A stretch of 64,000 bases of DNA from Phycisphaerales bacterium (GTDB taxonomy: Bacteria; Planctomycetota; Phycisphaerae; Sedimentisphaerales; Anaerobacaceae), in NCBI GenBank assembly GCA_003141315.1, contig PLLP01000023.1, positions 65,109 through 129,108 on the forward strand, given 5' to 3'. The first letter of the stretch is position 1; each line of letters begins with the position of its first letter. Under the pieces are notes generated by a model. It made no database searches, was not told the origin of the DNA, and worked only from the letters and a program-made list of their open reading frames with translations. Shown in pieces: positions 33,953 to 44,142 of the stretch. The translations under genes and the position numbers were made by a program.

Positions 33953-33980
33953 AGCCACAGATTGCACAGATTACACTGAA
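33953..33980 (+). repeat. Dispersed repeat family A, left bracket of the GxxExxY gene
   Basis: AGCCACAGATTGCACAGATT then ACACTGAA. It is nearly the reverse complement of 34361-34392 on the other side of the GxxExxY gene, forming an imperfect terminal inverted repeat of about 25 bp. Confidence 0.75.
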
Positions 33981-33988
33981 AGAAAAAA

Positions 33989-34357
33989 ATGAGTGAATAT
34001 AAATATGAGCAGATAACCGGGCAGATTATTAATGCGGCCTATACTGTTCATAATACTCTCGGTTATGGTTTTCTCGAAAAAATATATCATAATTCACTGA
34101 TTATAGAACTACAAAAGCGAGGTCTCGGGGTCGAAACGCAAAAACCCGTAACAGTTTATTATTCGGAAAAAATCGTCGGGGAATATTTTACTGACCTTGT
34201 CGTAGAAGAAAAAGTAATAGTCGAAGTTAAGAGCGTCGAAACCTTTACCAGTATCTTCGAAGCCCAATTACTGAATTATCTAAAGGCAACAGGACTAACG
34301 GTCGGCCTGATTATAAATTTCGGTCCATCTGTTCAGGTCAAAAGAATGGTTTTATAA
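33989..34357 (+). CDS. GxxExxY family protein
   Basis: A 122-residue protein with the name-giving G-x2-E-x2-Y in GFLEKIYHNSL near residue 28, followed by a PD-(D/E)xK-like core: TDLVVEEKVIVEVKSVE (D..EVK) and EAQLLNYLKATGLTVGLIIN. The fold relates it to nucleases, but no activity has been shown for the family. The gene lies between marC and clpB and is tightly bracketed by inverted copies of repeat family A, which also supply its upstream region. Confidence 0.92.
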   Translation: MSEYKYEQITGQIINAAYTVHNTLGYGFLEKIYHNSLIIELQKRGLGVETQKPVTVYYSEKIVGEYFTDLVVEEKVIVEVKSVETFTSIFEAQLLNYLKATGLTVGLIINFGPSVQVKRMVL

Positions 34358-34360
34358 ATT

Positions 34361-34392
34361 TTAATCTGTGTTAATCTGTGAAATCTGTGGCT
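34361..34392 (-). repeat. Dispersed repeat family A, right bracket of the GxxExxY gene
   Basis: On the - strand it reads AGCCACAGATTTCACAGATT then AACACAGATTAA, matching the left bracket in inverted orientation. It starts 3 nt after the GxxExxY stop codon and ends 18 nt before clpB. Confidence 0.75.
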
Positions 34393-34410
34393 AAAAAAAA
34401 GGAATAGAAA

Positions 34411-36996
<2,586 letters not shown>

Positions 36997-37025
36997 TGCG
37001 TCGTAAGTAGAGCGTATTGCGTAAT

Positions 37026-37050
37026 CCTTCGACTTCGCTCAGGACAGGTG
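37026..37050 (+). repeat. Dispersed repeat family B, copy 3
   Basis: CCTTCGACTTCGCTCAGGAC followed by AGGTG, in the spacer after clpB. It is flanked by GCGTATTGCGTAAT-type strings that also occur near 24270 (as ATTACGCAATACG). A CCGCCTGGGCGG hairpin is close by at about 37069. Confidence 0.65.
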
Positions 37051-37182
37051 TGTATTGCGTCTCTGTTCCGCCTGGGCGGACTCGTAATGACAATCTCGCT
37101 GCCTTAATTCTCTTTACTACCCAAAAATTGCGATTACAAATCCAAGCAATATTTTATCCAATTTGAAACTTTTGTCTACTGC

Positions 37183-37512
37183 TTACGGTACAGGCTCGAT
37201 GACGACGGCTGTGCCATAGCACAGGACCTCTGTGGCTGAGTCCACCACATCTGAGGCATCATATCGAAGGCCGACGACTGCGTTCGCACCAAGCTCCTGT
37301 GCATGCGAGAGCATAAGTTCGAATGCCTGCTGCCGCGTCTGCTCGCACATTTGGGTATATGCGCCGATTTTCCCGCCAACGATGTTTTTAAGGCCGCCCA
37401 TAATGTCCTGTGCAATCGTAGGCGAACGCACAATAATTCCCCTGACAATCCCTTTGTATTCCTTGATTTGGTATCCTTCGACTGTGAATGTTGTTGTAAC
37501 CGTCATTTTCAA
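37183..37512 (-). CDS. YbjQ/UPF0145 family protein
   Basis: A 109-residue protein with the family sequence TTFTVEGYQIKEYKGIVRG, then GGLKNIVGGKIGAYTQMCE and the highly conserved ELGANAVVGLRYDASDV. UPF0145/YbjQ proteins form pentameric heavy-metal-binding-like rings of unknown function. GAAAGTTCCACG-type contacts cannot be judged. It stands alone between clpB and the envelope operon. Confidence 0.93.
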   Translation of the reverse strand: MKMTVTTTFTVEGYQIKEYKGIVRGIIVRSPTIAQDIMGGLKNIVGGKIGAYTQMCEQTRQQAFELMLSHAQELGANAVVGLRYDASDVVDSATEVLCYGTAVVIEPVP

Positions 37513-37616
37513 GGTACACCTCTTATTTTCCCCGCCATTGCGGTTTATTATTGTCCGTTTTTAGACAGCTGAATGAAGCCAGGCTGTCTATTTAAAAACT
37601 AATCAGACAAGTTTAT

Positions 37617-38972
37617 CTATTTTTTGTCAAACGGGAGGATTACGCCGCCGCTTTCGGTCCTTTTAATATCGGGTTTGGCGCCGGGTTCTTCCCGCCAAAA
37701 GGATGGCGGATCTTCGACTTTTTTGACAGGCTTAATCCTGCAGATTAGACCTTTTTCTATTTTGCTTTTGTCGCCCCCGACAACCTCGCAATAAGAAATT
37801 TTCTGGGCTACTTTTGTAACCTTTATAGTCGCTGCGATACTTTCAAGCTTTCCCAGTGATTCTTTTGTGTCAGCGTCAAACAGCTCTTTTCCCGTGGTGA
37901 AAACATCGAGCAGCATACCTTCCTTCATCGAGCCTTCGCCCTGGTCGATAATCACCTGATTTCCCTCAACGGATACAACCTTAACCGGGTAGAGATGGTC
38001 GAGGGTATTACTTACAACGTCTTGCGCGACAAGGCCGGCAATACCGTCCCTGATTTCCGCAAAGTCCCAGTTCTCCGAATTCCATTCACGCGACAAGGCC
38101 CTTATTTCCTCGTTTTCAAGATACTTATCGACAACGCCTGCGAGGACAATCTCCTTTGTCGCTCCTGCGATAAGACGATAATTAAAGACGAATCTCGCTC
38201 TCCATTTTTCGACCTTCTGCCCCGCAGCAGCAAGGTTATATTCTTTCTTTTCGAGTTTGACATCCGAAATATTACCAACCAGCAGGTAATCGGCGCCAAG
38301 CGTCTCTGTAAGTTTCGCCAGCTCTGACAGGGGCGCTTCTGCTGCAAGCAAAAGGTGTTTCTCTTTCGCAAAATCGACGACATATTCCCTGTCAAGGATA
38401 TTGAACTTGTTCGTGCCGACCATAGCGACCGCAATTTTTTGCGATAGTATTGCCGACAATTTTTCCGCGGGAACTTCCGTCGGGCCGATGTTATAGGTAT
38501 CCGCCATTACCTTAAACGGCATAATGGCGACCCTGGCTCTCTTCGAGCCGCCCGGCGACAGGTTATAGACCCACGCCTTCAGCTTCACCGTTATGGAACC
38601 ATCGCTGAGTTTTTTCTCTTCGAGGATTTTGTATGTCTTGACGAGCCCGCCGATTTCGGTCGTGTAGGCCGTCCCGCTCGTCGCCACATTGACGGCATCG
38701 AAATCTACCTTCCTGCCGCCGGCAGCGCTGTTGACATCGACACTTGCGCCTGCGTAGCCGAATTCGTAGCTGCCTGAGCCAACTTTGACACCTCTCGCCT
38801 GGCTTACAGCCATATACAACGCATTCTTAATGGCAGAATCCTTGTCTTTGCCCTGGCCGGTTACTTCATAAGCCGAAACATTTTTATCCGCCGCTGCGGA
38901 ATTTGGTTCGCCGGCAAAAACACTGCCCACGGCGAAACACGAAATAACCGCTATCAAATATAATTTTTTCAT
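37617..38972 (-). CDS. Exported CsgG/FlgT-like protein
   Basis: A 451-residue protein with signal peptide (MKKLYLIAVISCFAVGSVFAG). Residues about 35-135 resemble the FlgT N-terminal SHS2-like domain (VTGQGKDKDSAIKNALYMAV, GLVKTYKILEEKKLSDGSI). Residues 140-290 match the CsgG/TolB-N-like fold (VAIMPFKVMADTYN, NKFNILDREYVVDFAKE, LGADYLLVGNI). The last part resembles the FlgT C-terminal beta domain (VVSVEGNQVIIDQGEGSMKE). Relatives sit in the outer membrane periphery. It is the last gene of the COG3014-YcfL-LpoB operon, after a large hairpin. Confidence 0.78.
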   Translation of the reverse strand: MKKLYLIAVISCFAVGSVFAGEPNSAAADKNVSAYEVTGQGKDKDSAIKNALYMAVSQARGVKVGSGSYEFGYAGASVDVNSAAGGRKVDFDAVNVATSGTAYTTEIGGLVKTYKILEEKKLSDGSITVKLKAWVYNLSPGGSKRARVAIMPFKVMADTYNIGPTEVPAEKLSAILSQKIAVAMVGTNKFNILDREYVVDFAKEKHLLLAAEAPLSELAKLTETLGADYLLVGNISDVKLEKKEYNLAAAGQKVEKWRARFVFNYRLIAGATKEIVLAGVVDKYLENEEIRALSREWNSENWDFAEIRDGIAGLVAQDVVSNTLDHLYPVKVVSVEGNQVIIDQGEGSMKEGMLLDVFTTGKELFDADTKESLGKLESIAATIKVTKVAQKISYCEVVGGDKSKIEKGLICRIKPVKKVEDPPSFWREEPGAKPDIKRTESGGVILPFDKK

Positions 38973-39003
38973 TTTTCGCTCCTCTAAAATTGCTGATTTA
39001 AAA

Positions 39004-39058
39004 CCCGCCGGATAATTCCGCCTTCGTCTGTTAGGACTACGGCGGACAAGCCGGCGGG
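39004..39058 (-). terminator. Nested hairpin between LpoB and CsgG/FlgT-like genes
   Basis: On the - strand CCCGCCGG pairs with CCGGCGGG, with an inner TCCGCC/GGCGGA stem, and a short TTTT run follows. It could be a partial terminator or processing site that lowers expression of the last gene. The inner stem uses the same words as hairpin repeat family C. Confidence 0.45.
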
Positions 39059-39126
39059 CTTAAGGATACCGATAAAAATTACCTCCCACCACAGGGGGCT
39101 AAATATAACGGGACCGCCGGCAGTTT

Positions 39127-39738
39127 TTACCAGGCAACAGATTTACTGCTTCCGCGTTTTCCGATTAGCGTTTCATTCTGCCACAATCTCAAACCCGACT
39201 TCAGGTCTGCGACTTTCAGCTCGAAATAATACTCGACCTGCTGCATGCCCTTGTCGTAGGATATGTTTTTCTGGAATATTTTTCCCGTAATACTCAGCTC
39301 CGGCGCAAGAAGCGTCTTCTTCGCAGCTACGGTGTTCTGGTCGAATTCCTCGGAGTCCCTCAATTTTCTCGCATCCTGCACGAGAGGGTCGGTAGAATCT
39401 TGTGCGCCGACGGCGGAGGTCATAACAACCTGGCCGCTGTTGAGCAATTCCTGCTCGATTTTTGCCATCAGCTGGTCGATGTCGATTCTCTGCATAGTGT
39501 CATTGGTGATTCTGCTGGTAGCGACAATGTATCTGCCGCCGCCCTGCTTCTTAAGTGCGCCTGAGGCGAGCATCGACTGAACCATTTTGCTCGCCGCCTG
39601 GTCGAAATCCCTGTAGTCCAGCGCCATCACCGCCTTGCCCTGGTCGTTGGTCACGTCAATATTACTCGTCTGCGGTTCGCATCCTGCAATAAACATCGCC
39701 AACATTGCTGCCAATAAAGAAACCGTTATTTTTTTCAT
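39127..39738 (-). CDS. lpoB: LpoB-like penicillin-binding protein activator lipoprotein
   Basis: The ATG at 39738 gives a lipoprotein signal (MKKITVSLLAAMLAMFIAGC) with lipobox IAGC and GAGAATT upstream. The mature domain has the LpoB TolB-N-like sequence: DYRDFDQAASKMVQSMLASG, YIVATSRITNDTMQRIDID, MAKIEQELLNSGQVV and LSITGKIFQKNI. In E. coli LpoB is an outer membrane lipoprotein that activates PBP1b for peptidoglycan synthesis. It starts 3 nt after the YcfL-like stop and belongs to the conserved COG3014-YcfL-LpoB set. Confidence 0.9.
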   Translation of the reverse strand: MKKITVSLLAAMLAMFIAGCEPQTSNIDVTNDQGKAVMALDYRDFDQAASKMVQSMLASGALKKQGGGRYIVATSRITNDTMQRIDIDQLMAKIEQELLNSGQVVMTSAVGAQDSTDPLVQDARKLRDSEEFDQNTVAAKKTLLAPELSITGKIFQKNISYDKGMQQVEYYFELKVADLKSGLRLWQNETLIGKRGSSKSVAW

Positions 39739-39740
39739 TT

Positions 39741-40175
39741 TTAATTCTCCCATTTTCTGGTATCCATTCTGAAATTAACAGCCTCCGGTCTCGGAGCCAC
39801 GACCTTAAAACTAAACGGCTGCTTACCCATCGCGGACATCGGCAGCCACACGCTTGTCTTTGTCTCGATTAATCCGCCCGTCTCATCCAGCCATTCCATC
39901 CTGTACCTGAATCTCCTGGTGTCATAAGATTTGTTGACGCCATTGACCTGGACTTCGAGCAGGCCCGCTTCGTTTCTTTTGGCTGTGGCATTATTAACCA
40001 CTATGCCCTCGCCGACTAAGACGCTGAATGCATGCACCACGGGCCTGGTGACGATGTTGCTGGCAAGAGTGTCGCTTGCCACTCCCTCTCTTACGTTCAC
40101 CCGCGGCTCACCCTGCTGGGGACAGCCGGCAGTGAAAATTACAATCGCCGCCAAAAACAAAATCAGTATTTTCAT
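39741..40175 (-). CDS. YcfL family lipoprotein
   Basis: A 144-residue lipoprotein (MKILILFLAAIVIFTAGC, lipobox FTAGC). The domain of about 100 residues shows the DUF1425 pattern: VGEGIVVNNATAKRNEAGLLE, YDTRRFRYRMEWLDETGG and a closing FRMDTRKWEN. YcfL has no established biochemical function but is regularly encoded beside LpoB (YcfM), as here. The order and 2-nt gap to lpoB point to one operon. Confidence 0.87.
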   Translation of the reverse strand: MKILILFLAAIVIFTAGCPQQGEPRVNVREGVASDTLASNIVTRPVVHAFSVLVGEGIVVNNATAKRNEAGLLEVQVNGVNKSYDTRRFRYRMEWLDETGGLIETKTSVWLPMSAMGKQPFSFKVVAPRPEAVNFRMDTRKWEN

Positions 40176-40194
40176 ATTTTTTACTCCTAAATAA

Positions 40195-41616
40195 TTAAGG
40201 GTTCGATTTTATTATGCCGTAAAACGGCGCCGCAGTTCTAACCGGTATTTTAACATATACGATTGCATTGCTGCAAGGGGCAATAGCACAATCCAGAATT
40301 TTTGCTCCTTCAGGCGAAAAAATTGCTATATTTCTGCCCGCAGGCATTGGCAGCCTTGCGACCTGAAAATCTTTCGGCAGTGTCGTCCAGATTCTCACGT
40401 CGGCTGCCGTCGTCGCATACGAGTATGCCGCCACCATCAGAACAAGAAAGGATTTGCCCATACTATCGTTATTGTTGTTCTGCTCTACGGCATATTGCGC
40501 CGCGGCCTTGACAACCGCCGACACTATCGCCCGCGTAAGTATCCCCTGAAAATCCTTGTTGAATTCCGTCCGTATCACCCGCTCCATATCCGCCACGACC
40601 TCGGTGCGGTATTCTTTTCCGCCGGCATTAACGATAAGATTGCCATAAGCCTGACTGCCCGGCACTAATCTCGGCAGCGCAACTCCCGCATACACCACCT
40701 TGTCCGTCATAAGGAACAAAGGCAAATCGATTCTCACTTCCTCTTTCGTCGGCCCAAGGCCGTTCTCGAATATTACCCAGACGGTGTTTTCAATTTTGCC
40801 TTTACCCTGTAAAAAACCCTCCGTAGCCGCAAAATCCTCCACCACATAGTGATTACCCGGCACCATCCCCGCCGATTCCTTCAGCAAATCGACCGCCTTT
40901 TGCGCATCATTCATAATATTGAAACCGACCCCCGCCAAATATGTCGTGAAGGGGTTCACAAAATCCGGATAAGCCTCGTACTCATACAGGTTGGTATATT
41001 GTTTCCTTATTATTTCCTGAATTTTGGGATTCTCCAGGTTCTTATTCAAATTGACGTCTTTTTTTTCCTGCTGCTTCTTTGCCACCTGGTCTTTTAGTTT
41101 TGCGATTTGCTGCGAATAAAGCACCTTGGCGCGGGTCTGCCTGTCCAATGCACGGTTAAACTCGACCCTTGCCATGTCGTTTTTGCCCAGCATCATAAAA
41201 TCGAGGGCCTTGTACGTATTCACCATAATGCCGTCATACTCTTCGCCGGCATACGAAACCGCATTGTCATTAATAATGGTCGATGCGACGGCAGCAGCCG
41301 TTTCATTTTGAAAGTCGTAATACTTCAGCATCGCCTCGGCTTTATCAAAATATTCGGCGCTCTTGTTGCAGTCGCCGATTTGAAACTCTGTGGCGGCAAC
41401 CTGCAGCGACCACAGCAAATCTTCGCCGTCCGGCTTCGCAGTCTTGCCTATCAGGGATTGCGCATACGTTATAGCATTGTTAAAATCCCCCGCCCTGTAA
41501 TAACAATTGAACGTGGTTAACTGGCTTTTCGGCGCATTACACCCGGCCAGGCAGATTGCGAAAATCAGTGAAATGAAAAGTCGAAAGAAAAAAATCCATT
41601 TTTGCTTCATATACAT
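40195..41616 (-). CDS. COG3014 family lipoprotein with TPR-like repeats
   Basis: A 473-residue lipoprotein; the second Met gives MKQKWIFFFRLFISLIFAIC and lipobox LAGC. Residues about 30-250 are helical repeats (FNNAITYAQSLI, CNKSAEYFDKAEAMLKYY, NDMARVEFNRALDRQTRAK) and include a charged coiled coil (about 165-190). The C-terminal half is beta-rich with WVIFENGLGPTKEEVRIDLP and MERVIRTEFNKDFQGILTRA. COG3014 proteins precede YcfL and LpoB in many bacteria. The group may organise cell-wall synthesis at the outer membrane, but this is not demonstrated. Confidence 0.87.
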   Translation of the reverse strand: MYMKQKWIFFFRLFISLIFAICLAGCNAPKSQLTTFNCYYRAGDFNNAITYAQSLIGKTAKPDGEDLLWSLQVAATEFQIGDCNKSAEYFDKAEAMLKYYDFQNETAAAVASTIINDNAVSYAGEEYDGIMVNTYKALDFMMLGKNDMARVEFNRALDRQTRAKVLYSQQIAKLKDQVAKKQQEKKDVNLNKNLENPKIQEIIRKQYTNLYEYEAYPDFVNPFTTYLAGVGFNIMNDAQKAVDLLKESAGMVPGNHYVVEDFAATEGFLQGKGKIENTVWVIFENGLGPTKEEVRIDLPLFLMTDKVVYAGVALPRLVPGSQAYGNLIVNAGGKEYRTEVVADMERVIRTEFNKDFQGILTRAIVSAVVKAAAQYAVEQNNNNDSMGKSFLVLMVAAYSYATTAADVRIWTTLPKDFQVARLPMPAGRNIAIFSPEGAKILDCAIAPCSNAIVYVKIPVRTAAPFYGIIKSNP

Positions 41617-41754
41617 TAATTCTCCAACGCTGTATCACTGTATATCCAAATCGAGATTATACCCTGCATACACAACCCGTCAATTCTAAAAATGAGCTTT
41701 GTTTTATCCAATTTCCATTGCAACCGAAACTGTCACGGCTCCGACAGTCTCTTA

Positions 41755-42501
41755 CTATACGATACGTTCCTGTTTTTTCCCCCATACATAACTATAATTC
41801 TCATTTATCTTACACACACCATTTTGCATATCTTTTTTCATCGTCCTTATGCCTTTTTCAAAGGATTTCTCCGACACAAGTCTGATGGCCGAGTATGCTT
41901 TATTCTTATATTTACTAAACGCATCTTCGGTCATATTTACCTGGTGGCTGGTATGCGTTACATGAATATCCTTAAACCCGCTTTCCCGCATTGTGGTTAT
42001 AATCTTTTCAAGCGAATGGTAGCGTTGCAATTCCGTCCGCAGCGATTCAGGAAAATATTTTGTCATTGTGCGATTGTGCAAATCTTCGTCCGAATCTGTA
42101 ACTGTAACGGTAACGCCATCTGCAGTAAGTATTCTGAAACACTCATCATAGTAATGCTTCAAATTCTTCACATAATGAATTACGTCTATAGAATAGGCAA
42201 ATTCAAACCCATTATCGTTAAAGGGGAATTTTTCTTCTATTTCACCATAAAGCAGCTTCAATCCGGGATTCTTTCCATCTCCTTCTTTGAGCATTTGTTC
42301 AGAGTTATCAAAACCGCAGCCACTTGCATTAAATTCTTTCGAGAAAACAGCAAGATAATCTGCTGTACCGCAACCTATTTCAAGAATTCGGCTTATTTGT
42401 CGTCCGCTTAATTCATGCATTACGTGGGAAACAATGCGAGGACTGGCATTTCTATATTTCGCATAGCTTTTTGCAATCTTATTGTATTCTATTTTATTCA
42501 A
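41755..42501 (-). CDS. Class I SAM-dependent methyltransferase
   Basis: A 248-residue methyltransferase of the type 11/25 group. Motif I is ILEIGCGTADYLAVF near residues 39-53, followed by GCGFDNSEQMLKEG, the motif II-like FPFNDNGFEFAYSIDVIHYV and LTADGVTVTVTDS. Small-molecule substrates are usual for this group; nothing in the sequence reveals which. It is a single gene, convergent with the envelope operon's upstream end and divergent from the dTDP-rhamnose operon. Confidence 0.9.
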   Translation of the reverse strand: MNKIEYNKIAKSYAKYRNASPRIVSHVMHELSGRQISRILEIGCGTADYLAVFSKEFNASGCGFDNSEQMLKEGDGKNPGLKLLYGEIEEKFPFNDNGFEFAYSIDVIHYVKNLKHYYDECFRILTADGVTVTVTDSDEDLHNRTMTKYFPESLRTELQRYHSLEKIITTMRESGFKDIHVTHTSHQVNMTEDAFSKYKNKAYSAIRLVSEKSFEKGIRTMKKDMQNGVCKINENYSYVWGKKQERIV

Positions 42502-42549
42502 TTAGAAGACCTTTTTTATCTTTCCAGCCCCAAACATACATTTCACTGA

Positions 42550-42687
42550 AGGATTGCGGTTATTCTTGTCCGCAGAAAATGGCCGGATGAATATGGATTA
42601 TCGGGAATTAATGAATTGCTGTCAACTCTAAAGGCGGCGGACAACCGAACGATATACGAAACGAGCAGCGTCACCGCAACCGCCTGA
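42550..42687 (+). pseudogene. Possible C-terminal gene remnant
   Basis: Between a - strand methyltransferase and the dTDP-sugar operon, one frame reads IAVILVRRKWPDEYGLSGI then NELLSTLKAADNRTIYETSS before a stop. Composition and regular hydrophobic spacing look coding, yet there is no ATG, GTG or TTG start and a stop lies directly upstream. It may be the tail of a lost gene; no family could be named. Confidence 0.3.
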
Positions 42688-42800
42688 CGATTCTGTCATC
42701 TGTCTTCCGTCCTCTGCCCCTCTGTGCTTTTTCTCCTTCTCTGTTGACAGCCTAATCTGCACTTCTTACAATAAGCCGGATTAAAATTTAGGAGTCGATT

Positions 42801-43526
42801 ATGGATATAAGGGGAGTCGTTCTGGCGGGCGGCACAGGGTCAAGGCTGCGGCCGCTCACCAAGGTGACAAATAAACACCTGCTGCCTGTCGGCCAAAAGC
42901 CGATGATTTACTACCCAATCGAAAAACTGCTCGGTGCGGGAATCGAGGAGATTCTGATAGTGACAGGCGTCGAGCATATGGGCGACGTCGTCAACCTGCT
43001 CGGCTCCGGCAAAGATTTCAAATGCAGATTTACCTACAAGGTGCAGGATGAGGCGGGCGGAATCGCCCAGGCGCTTGCGCTTGCGGAAAATTTCGCACGG
43101 TGCGAATCGGTAGCGGTTATCCTCGGCGACAATATCTTCGAAGCAAAATTAGACAAATACACAGACAAATTCCGCAAACAAAAAAACGGCGCAAGAATCC
43201 TATTAAAGGAAGTCGCTGACCCGCAGCGGTTCGGCGTAGCAGCGGTAGAAGGAAAGAAAATCACCGGCATCGAGGAAAAACCCAAAAACCCAAAATCAAA
43301 TCTTGCCGTCACGGGGATTTATTTTTACGATTCGCAGGTTTTCGATATTATACGCAGACTCAAACCCTCAGGCCGGGGCGAGCTGGAAATAACAGACGTT
43401 AATAATGCTTATATCGAAAAAAACCTGATGGAATATGACAAGCTTGAAGGCTGGTGGAGCGATGCAGGAACATTCGAGTCGCTCGGCAAGGTTAATGAGC
43501 TTGTTCTTTCGCAGCCGCCGCAATAG
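42801..43526 (+). CDS. rfbA: Glucose-1-phosphate thymidylyltransferase-like enzyme
   Basis: A 241-residue nucleotidyltransferase starting with the signature GVVLAGGTGSRLRPLT and KHLLPVGQKPMIYYPI. Further conserved pieces are VILGDNIFEA (metal Asp), FGVAAVEGKKITGIEEKP, LAVTGIYFYDSQVFDII and GWWSDAGTFESL. It makes dTDP-glucose from dTTP and glucose-1-phosphate, the first step to dTDP-rhamnose. It is about 50 residues shorter than typical RmlA and lacks the C-terminal allosteric helices. AGGAGTCG lies 8 nt before the ATG; the gene leads the rhamnose operon. Confidence 0.92.
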   Translation: MDIRGVVLAGGTGSRLRPLTKVTNKHLLPVGQKPMIYYPIEKLLGAGIEEILIVTGVEHMGDVVNLLGSGKDFKCRFTYKVQDEAGGIAQALALAENFARCESVAVILGDNIFEAKLDKYTDKFRKQKNGARILLKEVADPQRFGVAAVEGKKITGIEEKPKNPKSNLAVTGIYFYDSQVFDIIRRLKPSGRGELEITDVNNAYIEKNLMEYDKLEGWWSDAGTFESLGKVNELVLSQPPQ

Positions 43527-43573
43527 TATTTAGTCCGCCAAAGGGACGGCGGATCTTCGATATTTAGTATTTA
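43524..43573 (+). repeat. Hairpin repeat family C, copy 3
   Basis: TAGTATTTAGTCCGCC, a loop AAAGGGAC, then GGCGGATCTTCGATATTTAG and TATTTAA. It starts within the last codon of rfbA and fills the gap to rfbC. It matches the copies at 16552 and 23617 through the arms and the GATCTTCGATAT tail. Confidence 0.65.
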
Positions 43574-43614
43574 ATCCTTATCGCTGGGGTGGGGGTTAGT
43601 ACGGAGAAACCAAA

Positions 43615-44142
43615 ATGAGCAAAAAAGTATTGCAGTTAAAAAAGGTTTTTTCTGATGGTTCTATTATCATAACCGGTTCCGGCGTCCTTATTGAGGGCGT
43701 TGCAGCACGGGCAACAAAGGTCATCCCCGATGAGCGTGGAAGACTCGGCGAGATTATGCGCTCCGACGATAAGTGGTTTGAAAAATTCGGCCAGATGTAT
43801 TTTACCACGACCTATCCGGGTATGGTAAAGGCGTGGCATTACCATAAAAAGCAGACCGACCATTTTTATGTCGTAAAGGGAACCGTCAAGGTTGCACTAT
43901 ACGACAGCCGGGAAAATTCGCCGACATTAGGGGTCGTAAATCAAATTTATATGAGCGAATACTGCCCTGCCCTTTTGCGGATACCGCCGGGCATCCTTCA
44001 CGGCTGGATGTGTGTGAGCGATTGCGAGGCTTACATAATTAATCTCGCCAGCGAATTGTATAACTACGAAAAGCCCGATGAGTTCCGCACCGACCCGCAC
44101 GACAACGACATTCCTTATGACTGGAAACGCAAGGATGGCTAA
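43615..44142 (+). CDS. rfbC: dTDP-4-dehydrorhamnose 3,5-epimerase family protein
   Basis: A 175-residue cupin-fold protein. Visible features are RGRLGEIMRSDD, MVKAWHYHKKQTDHFYVVKG with the catalytic-region histidines, VKVALYDSRENSPTLG and the loop RIPPGILHGW. RmlC epimerises C3 and C5 of dTDP-4-keto-6-deoxyglucose. The usual R-G-x-H-(F/Y)-Q stretch is replaced by K-A-W-H-Y-H, so a related sugar epimerase is possible. It lies between rfbA and rfbD, overlapping rfbD by 8 nt, which supports the rhamnose assignment. Confidence 0.85.
   Translation: MSKKVLQLKKVFSDGSIIITGSGVLIEGVAARATKVIPDERGRLGEIMRSDDKWFEKFGQMYFTTTYPGMVKAWHYHKKQTDHFYVVKGTVKVALYDSRENSPTLGVVNQIYMSEYCPALLRIPPGILHGWMCVSDCEAYIINLASELYNYEKPDEFRTDPHDNDIPYDWKRKDG

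Noticed and set aside
37563..37589. AGACAG/CTGTCT hairpin as terminator of the CsgG/FlgT-like gene
   Set aside because: The stem is short and is followed by A rather than T residues on the transcribed strand.
41692..42411. 239-codon + strand frame
   Set aside because: It is antisense to a methyltransferase with clear SAM motifs and is rich in Phe, Cys and Ile as expected for a shadow.
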